In this document: positions 8,175 through 16,794 of the stretch, piece by piece
Numbering within the stretch: position 1 is the stretch's first letter
How the letters are laid out: every line of letters begins with the position of its first letter
Source: Polynucleobacter alcilacus
Lineage (GTDB): Bacteria > Pseudomonadota > Gammaproteobacteria > Burkholderiales > Burkholderiaceae
Length of the DNA stretch: 64,000 bases
Direction: 5' to 3'
NCBI RefSeq assembly: GCF_018881545.1
Contig: NZ_JACVQD010000001.1
Span: 1,144,039-1,208,038, forward strand
Program-made: the position numbers and the translations under genes
Notes under the pieces: generated by a model
The model's database searches: none
The model's input: only the letters and a program-made list of their open reading frames with translations
What the model was told of the DNA's origin: nothing

Positions 8175-9197
8175 TTAAGCTTCTATTTTTGGGTCGCGGC
8201 TCATCAGTTTTTTAAGGGCATCTTGCGCGGTAAGCTTGTTAGATAAGACTTCACCCATCATCACGGTAATCGGCATCTCCACCCCCAGGCGCTTTGCTAA
8301 ATCAGCAACCGCTGCGGCGCAAAGAACGCCCTCTGCAACATGGCCTAAACCAGCCAAAATCTCATTCAATGACTTTCCAGCGGCTAGCTCAAGCCCAACG
8401 CGGCGATTACGAGACAGATCACCGGTAGCAGTCAAGATCAAATCTCCAACACCAGTCAAACCCATGCAAGTTTCAGATCTACCGCCAGCAGCCTTAACCA
8501 AACGCATCATTTCAGCCAAACCTCTGGTCAGAACAGCTGCACGTGCATTCAAACCTAAATCTAGGCCATCACCAATGCCTGCGGCAATTGCTAAAACATT
8601 CTTAATGGCTCCACCTAGCTCAACACCAATTAAGTCATCGCTTGAGTAGACGCGCATATTTCCATGATGAAATGCGGCTTGCACAATTTCGCATAACTGG
8701 CTTGAGGTGCTAGCAACAGTTAATGCGCAGGGCATTCCGGCCCCTACCTCACGCGCAAAACTAGGGCCCGATAAAGCGCCGTAAGCATGCTGGATACCAT
8801 GACTATGCAAGGCATGTTCACGCGCAACCACTTGATGGGGCAACAAAGCCGTCGTAGGTTCCAAACCCTTGCATAACCAAATAATATTTAGAGGGTGTTC
8901 GGCAAGCTTTAACACTTGAGTGGTTGTTTCTGCAAGACCTGACATTGGGGTTGCAATCACTAAGAGATCATTACTAGAGAGTCTGTTGATCGCCTTAGAA
9001 AAATGACTTTCTAATGTGAGATTTTTGGGTAATCGAATGTCAGGAAGATAGAGTTTATTTTGGCCAGACTTCTCGATCTCTAGTAATTGCTCGGCACTTC
9101 GAGACCACAAACAAACATCACCTTCTTGCAGAAAGCGAGCCGCCTGAGCGGCCATCGCTGTTCCCCAAGCGCCAGCACCAAGCAGGGTCACTTTCAT
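8175..9197 (-). CDS. gpsA: NAD(P)H-dependent glycerol-3-phosphate dehydrogenase
   Basis: 340 aa. N-terminal Rossmann fold with GAGAWGTAMA, the ALSGPSFAREV segment, and the catalytic lysine in ELGGAIKNVLAIAAGIGDGLDLG. It reduces dihydroxyacetone phosphate to sn-glycerol-3-phosphate for phospholipid synthesis in the cytoplasm. It lies immediately downstream of secB and grxC, the same arrangement as in many Proteobacteria, and is likely their cotranscribed last gene. Confidence 0.97.
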   Translation of the reverse strand: MKVTLLGAGAWGTAMAAQAARFLQEGDVCLWSRSAEQLLEIEKSGQNKLYLPDIRLPKNLTLESHFSKAINRLSSNDLLVIATPMSGLAETTTQVLKLAEHPLNIIWLCKGLEPTTALLPHQVVAREHALHSHGIQHAYGALSGPSFAREVGAGMPCALTVASTSSQLCEIVQAAFHHGNMRVYSSDDLIGVELGGAIKNVLAIAAGIGDGLDLGLNARAAVLTRGLAEMMRLVKAAGGRSETCMGLTGVGDLILTATGDLSRNRRVGLELAAGKSLNEILAGLGHVAEGVLCAAAVADLAKRLGVEMPITVMMGEVLSNKLTAQDALKKLMSRDPKIEA

Positions 9198-9221
9198 GAT
9201 CTGTAGGCCCGCTCCTGAAGC

Positions 9222-9743
9222 TTAATGCGGCAGGATGATCTTGCTTTCATCTGTAGGGCTAGCTTCCATGGCAGATGCCTGTTGAGCCTGTATTAAGCGC
9301 TGCTCATACATGCCGTGGAAGTTGATTTCATTCAAATGGATTGGCTGGAATCCAGCGCGACTAATAATGTCGGCGACATTAGATCGCAAGTAGGGATACA
9401 AAATGGTTGGACAGGCGATCCCGAGCATGGGATCGATTTGCTCAGGAGGGATATTACTGAACTCAAAAATACCCGCTTGCTTCGCTTCAACCAAAAAGAG
9501 TACCTTAGCTTCAACTTTCGCAGTCACCGTCGAACTTAAGGCTACTTCAAATATACCGTCACTCAAGGGAGTAACTGAAATATCCACTTCAACTTCAACT
9601 TGAGGCTCAGATGCAACCAACAGTATTTGCGGTGCATTAGGCTGCTCAAGTGAAGCGTCCTTTAAATAAATGCGCTGGATCCGAAATCCGGGTCCTGTTG
9701 AGTTATCGACCCCTTCTTGAGGGGCGGTAGACTGTTCAATCAT
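9222..9743 (-). CDS. secB: Protein-export chaperone SecB
   Basis: 173 aa, slightly longer than E. coli SecB, with extra residues at both ends. Recognisable family segments are [19 protein letters not shown] near the N-terminus, [17 protein letters not shown] in the middle and [32 protein letters not shown] toward the C-terminus. It is the tetrameric cytosolic chaperone that hands unfolded precursors to SecA. The gene sits between grxC (27-nt gap) and gpsA, the conserved grxC-secB-gpsA order. Confidence 0.97.
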   Translation of the reverse strand: MIEQSTAPQEGVDNSTGPGFRIQRIYLKDASLEQPNAPQILLVASEPQVEVEVDISVTPLSDGIFEVALSSTVTAKVEAKVLFLVEAKQAGIFEFSNIPPEQIDPMLGIACPTILYPYLRSNVADIISRAGFQPIHLNEINFHGMYEQRLIQAQQASAMEASPTDESKIILPH

Positions 9744-9770
9744 TACTATCTTTCTGTAAATGTTAATACT

Positions 9771-10025
9771 TCAAGCTAATAAAGGATCGAGATTGCCTGC
9801 TCGATCCAAGGCTACTAAATCATCATATCCGCCCACATGTGTCTCGCCAATATAAATCTGCGGAACAGTACGACGACCCGTACGGGACATCATTGCTTCA
9901 CGCTGAACTGGGTCTCGGTCTATAAGGATTTTTTCTAAGTTGTTGACGCCTTTTTTAAGCAACAGCTTTTCAGCCATCACACAATATGGGCAAACTTGGG
10001 TGCTATACATCGTGACTTGGGGCAT
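9771..10025 (-). CDS. grxC: Glutaredoxin 3
   Basis: 84 aa with the dithiol active site CPYC at residues 12-15 and the glutathione-binding TVPQIYIGETHVGGYDDL segment. It reduces disulfides and mixed disulfides using glutathione, which the gshA-gshB pair of this window would supply. It follows the rhodanese gene by 8 nt and precedes secB. Confidence 0.97.
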   Translation of the reverse strand: MPQVTMYSTQVCPYCVMAEKLLLKKGVNNLEKILIDRDPVQREAMMSRTGRRTVPQIYIGETHVGGYDDLVALDRAGNLDPLLA

Positions 10026-10033
10026 AAATTCTC

Positions 10034-10447
10034 TTATTTAACTAATGGGAGGGCTGCATCTTTCCATGCCTGCACTCCACCATCTAAGCTACCAACCTCA
10101 ACAAAACCCAATTTTTGCACTTCAGCAACTGCCTTACGGGACTGTGCACCTGTTTCACACACTAGTACGACTGGGTTCTTGCGGTCTAGCTTGAGCTTTT
10201 CAATCGCTGCAGTCAATGCGGTTGCACTAATCGATTTAGCCCCCGGCAAGCGGCCCGCCTTGAATATCTCTTCTGGACGTAAATCTAAAACATAGGCTTT
10301 ACGTCGATTTATCCAAATGGTGGCTTCGGTAGGTGATAAGCCTTTCCCGCCAATTAGCGTAGATAATGTAGGAAGGAAAAGCGCTGAGCCGGAAACTAAC
10401 AGTAAGGCAATAAGCGCTAAATTATCGATTTGAGTGAGAAAGTTCAT
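10034..10447 (-). CDS. Membrane-anchored rhodanese-domain protein
   Basis: 137 aa: an N-terminal membrane segment (about residues 8-28, LALIALLLVSGSALFLP), then one rhodanese domain from about residue 40 with the active-site cysteine in VLVCETGAQSRKA. Single-domain rhodaneses move sulfane sulfur or act in redox handling; the substrate is unknown. It heads the minus-strand set rhodanese-grxC-secB-gpsA, the same order as yibN-grxC-secB-gpsA in E. coli. Only 22 nt separate its start from the divergent gpmA start. Confidence 0.9.
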   Translation of the reverse strand: MNFLTQIDNLALIALLLVSGSALFLPTLSTLIGGKGLSPTEATIWINRRKAYVLDLRPEEIFKAGRLPGAKSISATALTAAIEKLKLDRKNPVVLVCETGAQSRKAVAEVQKLGFVEVGSLDGGVQAWKDAALPLVK

Positions 10448-10469
10448 CCCGGGATTATAGAATGGCTCT

Positions 10470-11159
10470 ATGAAACAACTTGTCCTAATTCGTCATGGCG
10501 AATCCACCTGGAACCTAGAAAACCGCTTCACTGGCTGGGCAGACATTGACTTAACCCCTAAAGGCGCTGAACAGGCTCTAACTGCTGGTGAAAACCTCAA
10601 AAAAGCAGGCTATGAATTTGATGTGGCGTATACCTCTGTTTTAAGACGGGCCATTCGCACTCTTTGGCATGTTCAGGACGCCATGGATTTAATGTGGCTT
10701 CCCGTAGTCCACAGTTGGAGATTAAATGAACGTCATTACGGGGCGCTAACTGGTCTCAATAAAGCAGAAACAGCCGAAAAATATGGGGACGCACAAGTGC
10801 ATATTTGGCGCCGTTCTTATGATGTACGCCCACCCTTGCTTGAGCACGACGATGAGCGCAATCCAAAAAATGAGCAGCGCTATGCAAAACTCAGCACTTC
10901 TGAAATTCCCCTGGGCGAATGCCTTAAAGATAACGTAGAGCGGGTACTGCCACTGTGGAATGAGTCGATTGCACCAGCCCTCAAAGCTGGGAAGCGCGTT
11001 TTATTGGTTGCGCACGGTAACAGTATTCGCTCATTAATTAAGTATTTAGATCAAATGTCTGATGAAGCAATTATGGAAGTCAATGTTCCTAACGGAGTAC
11101 CCCTTGTTTATGAGCTCGATGACAATCTTAAACCGATTCAACACTTTTACTTAGACTAG
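10470..11159 (+). CDS. gpmA: 2,3-bisphosphoglycerate-dependent phosphoglycerate mutase
   Basis: 229 aa, typical length. The phospho-acceptor histidine is His9 in [47 protein letters not shown] and the second histidine in [15 protein letters not shown] complete the catalytic set. It interconverts 3- and 2-phosphoglycerate in glycolysis and gluconeogenesis. ctpA follows after 13 nt, so the two are probably cotranscribed. Confidence 0.97.
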   Translation: MKQLVLIRHGESTWNLENRFTGWADIDLTPKGAEQALTAGENLKKAGYEFDVAYTSVLRRAIRTLWHVQDAMDLMWLPVVHSWRLNERHYGALTGLNKAETAEKYGDAQVHIWRRSYDVRPPLLEHDDERNPKNEQRYAKLSTSEIPLGECLKDNVERVLPLWNESIAPALKAGKRVLLVAHGNSIRSLIKYLDQMSDEAIMEVNVPNGVPLVYELDDNLKPIQHFYLD

Positions 11160-11172
11160 GGTAAAAAGAAAC

Positions 11173-12609
11173 ATGCGCCATTTTTTAAAGAACTTTGCCC
11201 TTATCGCGATTGGTCTGATTGCAGGGGTAGCCGCCACCATTCAGCTTTCAGCTACTGCCCAGCAAGGCTCTCAGCAGCTACCGCTAGAAGAACTTCGCAC
11301 CCTTTCAAACGTCTTTGCCCAAATCAAACGCGAATACGTTGAGCCGATTGAAGATAAACAGCTATTGACTGATGCTGTTAAAGGGATGGTTAGCAGTCTT
11401 GATCCACACTCCACGTTTTTGGATAAAAAAGATTTTGCAGAAATGCAAGAGCAAACCTCAGGAAAATTTGCTGGTCTTGGCATTGAGATTACTTCTGAAG
11501 ATGGCGTTGTCAAAGTTCTCAATCCAATTGAAGATAGTCCTGCTGCAAGAGCAGGATTGCAGGCAGGAGACTTAATTACTCGCTTAGACGATAAGCCTGT
11601 ACGTGGAATGTCGCTTGATAAAGCAGTGCGTACGATGCGTGGTACACCAGGTACTAAAATTACCCTGACCGTCTATCGCAAGAGTGAAGAGCGTAGCTTT
11701 CCAGTAACCATTACTCGCGCTGAAATTAAAGTGCAATCTGTTAAAGCCAAAATTTTAGATAAGGATATTGCCTGGGTTCGCGTAACCAGCTTTCAAGAGC
11801 GTACCGTTCCTGATCTTGCCAAGAAGTTAACTGAGCTTGCTAATCAAGATCCTAAACTCAAGGGTATTATTCTGGACCTTCGCAATAATGGTGGTGGCCT
11901 TTTACAGGGTGCTGTTGGCGTTGCGGCGGCGTTCTTACCGCCGGATGCTGTAATTGTCTCCACCAAAGGTCAATCTCCAGACTCTAAGCAAGTCTTCAAT
12001 GCCACACCAGCAATGTACCGCCTGAGCGAACCAGGAGACCCCTTAGCTGGAGTACCCGAGATTTTCAAAAAACTACCAATGGTAGTTTTGGTAAATGCCT
12101 ACTCCGCATCTGCCTCCGAAATTGTGGCTGGGGCACTGCAGGATTACAAGCGGGCAACTATTATTGGCAAAACTACTTTTGGCAAGGGGTCCGTGCAAAC
12201 GGTTCGCCCACTCACCAATGACTCTGCATTAAAAATTACTACCGCCTACTACTACACACCCAGCGGAAAATCGATTCAGGCATACGGTGTTAAGCCAGAT
12301 ATTCCTGTAGATCAAAACAAAGATGGCGATCCGGATGACGTATTAATTACCCGTGAAATCGATAGTGAGAAACATCTACGCAATAAACAATCTGCCGAAG
12401 ACAAGTTGATTAAGGATCGCGAGCAGCGTCGACTTGAAGAGTTACAACGCATTGAAGAGAAAAATGCGAAGAAGACTCCTGAAGAGAAAGAAAAAGATAA
12501 GAATAAGAAGCCACCTGAACTTGGTAGTGCAGATGACTTTATGCTTTCTCAAGCTGTGGCCTTTATTAACGGCCAGCCAGTGAAGCGCTCTTCATCCAAG
12601 CTTGAGTAA
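11173..12609 (+). CDS. Periplasmic C-terminal processing protease (S41 family)
   Basis: 478 aa. An N-terminal signal or anchor helix (about 8-28) is followed by a PDZ domain (about 95-175, FAGLGIEI...GDLITRLDDKPVRGMS) and the S41 catalytic domain with the nucleophilic serine in NAYSASASEIVAG and the lysine in GKTTFGKGSVQT. The last 80 residues contain a long charged stretch (about 410-455, rich in E, K and R) likely to be helical. CtpA-type proteases trim or degrade periplasmic proteins by their C-termini. Lies between gpmA and moeB in one probable operon. Confidence 0.93.
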   Translation: MRHFLKNFALIAIGLIAGVAATIQLSATAQQGSQQLPLEELRTLSNVFAQIKREYVEPIEDKQLLTDAVKGMVSSLDPHSTFLDKKDFAEMQEQTSGKFAGLGIEITSEDGVVKVLNPIEDSPAARAGLQAGDLITRLDDKPVRGMSLDKAVRTMRGTPGTKITLTVYRKSEERSFPVTITRAEIKVQSVKAKILDKDIAWVRVTSFQERTVPDLAKKLTELANQDPKLKGIILDLRNNGGGLLQGAVGVAAAFLPPDAVIVSTKGQSPDSKQVFNATPAMYRLSEPGDPLAGVPEIFKKLPMVVLVNAYSASASEIVAGALQDYKRATIIGKTTFGKGSVQTVRPLTNDSALKITTAYYYTPSGKSIQAYGVKPDIPVDQNKDGDPDDVLITREIDSEKHLRNKQSAEDKLIKDREQRRLEELQRIEEKNAKKTPEEKEKDKNKKPPELGSADDFMLSQAVAFINGQPVKRSSSKLE

Positions 12610-12627
12610 TCCATTTTCAGCCAGCAC

Positions 12628-13380
12628 ATGAATGATGAGCAGCTACTCCGTTACTCAAGGCACTTGCTCCTTGAAGAAATTGATGTAGCAGGCCAAGAAA
12701 AGCTTTTACATTCGCATGTGTTGGTAATTGGGGCCGGTGGACTAGGCAGTGCGGCTGCGCCTTATTTAGCGGCTGCCGGTGTTGGAAATATTACTCTGCT
12801 TGATCACGATCAAGTTGAACTCACCAATCTCCAACGCCAAATCATGCACACTGAAAACAGTGTCGGCAAAAGCAAAGTCGGCTCAGGCAAACAGTTTCTA
12901 GAGCAACTCAACTCTTACGTTCATATTGAAACTATCCAAGCTAAGGCAACAACATCCTTGCTAGATGAGCTGCTACCGAGTGTTGATGTTGTGTTGGATT
13001 GCACTGATAACTTTTCAACGCGCCACTTGATTAATGCCAGTTGTGTAAGGTACAAAATTCCATTAGTTTCTGGTTCGGCTCTCCGCTTTGATGGTCAGCT
13101 TAGCGTGTTTGATCCACGTAAGGCTTCATCACCATGTTATGCATGCATCTTTTCTCCTGACGAGCAATTTGAAGAGGTAAGCTGCTCCTCAATGGGGATC
13201 TTTTCGCCGCTCGTGGGAATTATTGGCACAATGCAAGCCGCTCAAGCCTTGCAAGTATTAATTGGTTTTGGAGAGCCTTTAGTGGGACGCATGCTACTTT
13301 GGAATGCTTGCACTACTCAAATTGATGAATTCAAAATTTCCCGCAATTCGGAGTGTCCGGTTTGTGGCAAAGCCCACTAA
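12628..13380 (+). CDS. moeB: ThiF/MoeB/HesA family adenylyltransferase
   Basis: 250 aa with the nucleotide loop GAGGLGSAAAPYLAAAGVG, the LTNLQRQIMH arginine-finger segment, DCTDNFSTRHLIN, and two zinc CxxC pairs (CYAC and CPVC). These E1-like enzymes adenylate the C-terminal glycine of sulfur carriers such as MoaD or ThiS. No other molybdopterin or thiamine gene is nearby, so MoeB versus ThiF cannot be settled here. Its stop codon overlaps that of the convergent ptsI by 4 nt. Confidence 0.88.
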   Translation: MNDEQLLRYSRHLLLEEIDVAGQEKLLHSHVLVIGAGGLGSAAAPYLAAAGVGNITLLDHDQVELTNLQRQIMHTENSVGKSKVGSGKQFLEQLNSYVHIETIQAKATTSLLDELLPSVDVVLDCTDNFSTRHLINASCVRYKIPLVSGSALRFDGQLSVFDPRKASSPCYACIFSPDEQFEEVSCSSMGIFSPLVGIIGTMQAAQALQVLIGFGEPLVGRMLLWNACTTQIDEFKISRNSECPVCGKAH

Positions 13381-15131
13381 GCCAGTAAACGCTCGAGCGC
13401 CTTCGCCTGGGCTTCAGGCTCATAAGCCTTAAGCACCCTTGGAAAACGGGCTTTTAACATTCCCACATTCGCCTTCAAAATCTCACGTTTGACTAGTAAT
13501 AACTGGCTAAAGTGCATCGAGAAATCCGTTAGACCCATCGCAAGCAGAAGCTTAGTTAATGAAGGGTCGCCAGCCATTTCGCCGCAGACTGCTATCGGTA
13601 CATTAGCGCGTTTTGCTTGATCAATGATACTTGCCAGTAAATGCAAAATGGCTGGATGCAAAGGATCGTATAAATGTGCGACCGCATGATCGGCACGATC
13701 AATCGCTAAGGTGTACTGAATTAAATCATTGGTACCAATTGAGAGAAAATCAAAGCGGTTTATGAATAGGGGTAGAACTAAAGCAGCCGCCGGGATTTCA
13801 ATCATGGCGCCCACCTGGATACTAGGATTAAATGGCTGACCGCGTTGATGGAGTTGTTGCTTCGCTTTTTCTATTAAGCGGAAAGTTTCATCAATTTCTT
13901 TTGCGTGAGCCAACATCGGAATCATGATGCGAGCTTGACCAAATGCAGAGGCTCGCAATATTGCTCTTAATTGGGTCAAAAAGATTTCAGGTTCAGTTAA
14001 GGACCAACGAATCGCCCGCAAACCCAATGGTGAAGTCCCTGTTTGTGAAACATCCATACTGCTAGAGCCCAAGGCCTTATCGGCACCAACGTCAATTGTT
14101 CTAATATTGACAGGCAGGCCATGCAAGAGATCAACTACACGTCGATATTCTTGAAATTGCTGCTCTTCATCGGGCAATGCCTGATTACGATTCATAAATA
14201 AAAATTCGGACCGAAACAGGCCTACTCCTACAGCCCCGAGTTTTACCGCTTGTATTGCATCCTCGGGTAATTCGATATTGGCAAACAAATCAATATCAAT
14301 CCGGTCAAGGGTTTCGGTTTTGGTATGCTTAAGCTGTTGAAGCTTGCGCCCCTCCTTTAAGGCTAGGCCTTGTAACTTACGATACTCCGCAAGTAATTGC
14401 GCATCCGGAGCCACCACTACAACGCCACGCTCGCCATCCAAAACCAACCAATCACCATGGCGGATCATCTCACTGGCATGACGAACACCCACTATGGCTG
14501 GAATTTCCATACTACGAGCAACAATTGCAGTATGAGAAGTCTTACCGCCTAGATCAGTTACAAATCCAGTGAATGCGGACTCCTTAAATCGCAACATGTC
14601 AAGTGGAGCAATATCGTGCGCCACAATAATAGATTCAACACCAAGTTCACTTGGGGACAGTAAATCTGCAGCAGTCAGAGAGTCCTTTTTCTGCGCATTT
14701 AAAGCCTTAATCACCCGTTCAGCTACTTGACGGATATCATTAGCGCGCTCTTTGAGATAGATATCCTCAATCTCGGCAAACTGCTCTAATAAATCATTTA
14801 ACTCTGTGGTTAAGGCCCAAGCGGCATTCATACGCTGAGTACGAATTAGTTTCATCGGCTTCTCTGCTAAGGCAGGATCAGCGAGGATCATGCCATGTAC
14901 GTCCAAGAATGCAGCCATCTCTTGCGGTGCATCTTTTGGCAAGCCTTGACGCAATTGATTGAGCTCTAAACGAACTTGCTCGAAGGCATCTAAAAGCTTC
15001 TGCACTTCAACCTCTTCTTTACCGGACTCAACTAAGTAATGACTAACTTCTAGAGCTGCACGTGAGATCAGTACCGCCTTGCCAATAGCAATGCCTTTTG
15101 ATACCGAAATTCCGTGCAATGCAAAAGTCAT
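13377..15131 (-). CDS. ptsI: Phosphoenolpyruvate-protein phosphotransferase (PTS enzyme I)
   Basis: 584 aa. The phospho-histidine domain carries GGKTSHTAIVAR with the active histidine at residue 200; the PEP-binding barrel carries GLFRSEFLFMNR, RTIDVGADK, MIPMLA and VCGEMAGDPSLTKLLLAMGL. It transfers phosphate from PEP to HPr. ptsH is 2 nt upstream and EIIA precedes that, but no sugar permease gene is present, so the set probably works as a regulatory phosphorelay rather than for uptake. Confidence 0.96.
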   Translation of the reverse strand: MTFALHGISVSKGIAIGKAVLISRAALEVSHYLVESGKEEVEVQKLLDAFEQVRLELNQLRQGLPKDAPQEMAAFLDVHGMILADPALAEKPMKLIRTQRMNAAWALTTELNDLLEQFAEIEDIYLKERANDIRQVAERVIKALNAQKKDSLTAADLLSPSELGVESIIVAHDIAPLDMLRFKESAFTGFVTDLGGKTSHTAIVARSMEIPAIVGVRHASEMIRHGDWLVLDGERGVVVVAPDAQLLAEYRKLQGLALKEGRKLQQLKHTKTETLDRIDIDLFANIELPEDAIQAVKLGAVGVGLFRSEFLFMNRNQALPDEEQQFQEYRRVVDLLHGLPVNIRTIDVGADKALGSSSMDVSQTGTSPLGLRAIRWSLTEPEIFLTQLRAILRASAFGQARIMIPMLAHAKEIDETFRLIEKAKQQLHQRGQPFNPSIQVGAMIEIPAAALVLPLFINRFDFLSIGTNDLIQYTLAIDRADHAVAHLYDPLHPAILHLLASIIDQAKRANVPIAVCGEMAGDPSLTKLLLAMGLTDFSMHFSQLLLVKREILKANVGMLKARFPRVLKAYEPEAQAKALERLLA

Positions 15132-15133
15132 TG

Positions 15134-15403
15134 CTACTCGCCTTCACCAAAGCGGTTATTAATTAATTCTGTCAGAGCCTGCATTGCCTCATCCGCTTTA
15201 TCACCCACAGTCTCTATAGTCACTTTGCTGCCAATACCAGCTGCAAGCATCATGACACCCATAATGCTCTTGGCATTGATTTGACGTCCATTGCGCGACA
15301 AGAATATTTCACAGGGAAATTCAGCTGCCATTTGAGTTAGCTTGGCCGAAGCGCGGGCATGTAGGCCTAATTTATTAATGATTTCAATTTCAGCAACTGG
15401 CAT
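15134..15403 (-). CDS. ptsH: Phosphocarrier protein HPr
   Basis: 89 aa. The enzyme I-phosphorylated histidine is His15 in GLHARAS. Ser46 in NAKSIMGVMML matches the regulatory serine that HPr kinase modifies, so an HPr kinase encoded elsewhere may act on it. It lies between the EIIA gene and ptsI in a tight minus-strand set. Confidence 0.97.
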   Translation of the reverse strand: MPVAEIEIINKLGLHARASAKLTQMAAEFPCEIFLSRNGRQINAKSIMGVMMLAAGIGSKVTIETVGDKADEAMQALTELINNRFGEGE

Positions 15404-15421
15404 TACGTACTCACCTCGAAT

Positions 15422-15844
15422 TTATTCTTGATTAACCTTTGTGCCCAAACGCAAAATTCCATGCTGGCCACCGGCTAGCGCCTTATGTGCCAATTCTTCC
15501 AACTCTTCCCCGCGATGAGATATGCAGCGCATCAACATTGGCAAGTTCAGGCCTGTCAATACAATCACTTGCGATGTAAGCCCATAAGAATGGCCTACAG
15601 ATTCGATCTTAGAGGCCACATTTGCTGGGGTGGCCCCCATCACGTCGGTCAATATCAAGACACCCTTACCAGTGTTCACAGCAATGGCCGCTTCAAGCAC
15701 TCGCTCAAAACTATCTTTGATATCTTCATGCGGAGGAATATCAACTGCGCTGATACGCTCTGGCAAATCACCAAAGGTATGCTCAATAAAACTTAGCATT
15801 GCGCTCGCAAGAGGGGTGTGTGCAACTATTAATATTCCGGTCAT
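15422..15844 (-). CDS. PTS EIIA component, mannose family
   Basis: 140 aa from the ATG at 15844, one base after the gshB stop; a TTG at 15865 would overlap gshB and is rejected. The phospho-accepting histidine is His9 in LIVAHTPLASAM, and TDVMGATPANVA plus VLTGLNLPMLMR are standard EIIA-Man motifs. With HPr and enzyme I it forms a PTS chain without EIIB or EIIC in view. The likely job is sensing phosphorylation state, as in other Proteobacteria with incomplete PTS; the target is unknown. Confidence 0.9.
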   Translation of the reverse strand: MTGILIVAHTPLASAMLSFIEHTFGDLPERISAVDIPPHEDIKDSFERVLEAAIAVNTGKGVLILTDVMGATPANVASKIESVGHSYGLTSQVIVLTGLNLPMLMRCISHRGEELEELAHKALAGGQHGILRLGTKVNQE

Positions 15845-15845
15845 C

Positions 15846-16787
15846 TTATGACAATGCTTTCTCAAGCGCCTTCAACCAAAACTGCGGGACATCAAAACCA
15901 CTTTGATCTGTTATTTCAACAAAACAAGTGGGGCTAGTAACATTTATTTCAGTAAGGTAACCGCCGATTAAATCTAGTCCAACCAAGAATAAACCACGCT
16001 GATTCAAAATTGGCGCAAGTCTTTCAGCAACTTGTTTTTCAACTGCAGATAAAGGCATAGCAACGCCTTTTCCGCCAGCAGCTAAATTCCCACGAATTTC
16101 ATTGCCCTGAGGAATCCGCGCTAAGGAGAATGGGACTACCTCACCCCCAATCAACAAGACGCGCTTATCGCCTTGCGCTATCTCCGGCAAGAATCTTTGT
16201 ATCATCAGGGTTCTAGCGCCATTTTGCCCCAAGGTTTCTACAATACTGGCCAAATTAAGCCCATCTGGCCCCACCCGAAACACGCCCATTCCACCCATGC
16301 CATCGAGGGGTTTAATCACAATATCGTGCTGCACCCGATGAAATTCCTCCACCGCACTCAATTCACGAGCCACTAATGTGGGGGGAATTAATTCTGAAAA
16401 TTCAGTAATTGATAGTTTTTCAGAATGGTCGCGCACTGCAGCGGGTGCGTTCAATACGATTGCACCCTGCCTTACAGCTGCAGATAGCAACCAAGTTGCG
16501 TTGAGATACTCAATATCAAATGGAGGGTCGGTACGCATCAATACTGCGGAAAAAGAGTTCAATACGCGAGATTCAATTTCGCCAAGCTCAAACCAAGAAG
16601 TAGAGCTTGGCTTAATAACTAGCGTCTGGCAATCAGCAAGGACTACATTCTCTTTCCACAATACATTGCGACTTTGGCAAAACCATAAACGGTGCCCAGC
16701 CTCCTGGGCAACTCGCATCATTGCTAGGGTGGAATCCTTTTTAACCTTAAAAGATTCTAGTGGATCGGCAATGAATAAAAGATCCAT
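15846..16787 (-). CDS. gshB: Glutathione synthetase
   Basis: 313 aa, ATP-grasp fold. Motifs include MRTDPPFDIEYLNATWLL, VIKPLDGMGGMGVFRV, QRFLPEIAQGDKRVLLIGG, RIPQGNEIRGNLAAGGKG and the C-terminal LDLIGGYLTEINVTSPTC. It joins glycine to gamma-glutamylcysteine in the cytoplasm. gshA lies 7 nt upstream, so both glutathione steps are cotranscribed and lead directly into the PTS genes. Confidence 0.97.
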   Translation of the reverse strand: MDLLFIADPLESFKVKKDSTLAMMRVAQEAGHRLWFCQSRNVLWKENVVLADCQTLVIKPSSTSWFELGEIESRVLNSFSAVLMRTDPPFDIEYLNATWLLSAAVRQGAIVLNAPAAVRDHSEKLSITEFSELIPPTLVARELSAVEEFHRVQHDIVIKPLDGMGGMGVFRVGPDGLNLASIVETLGQNGARTLMIQRFLPEIAQGDKRVLLIGGEVVPFSLARIPQGNEIRGNLAAGGKGVAMPLSAVEKQVAERLAPILNQRGLFLVGLDLIGGYLTEINVTSPTCFVEITDQSGFDVPQFWLKALEKALS

Positions 16788-16794
16788 GTTTTAT

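Noticed and set aside
8236..8649. 137-aa open frame antisense to gpsA.
   Set aside because: Low-complexity, Pro/Ser/Ala/Lys-rich product with no family resemblance, fully inside the well-supported gpsA.
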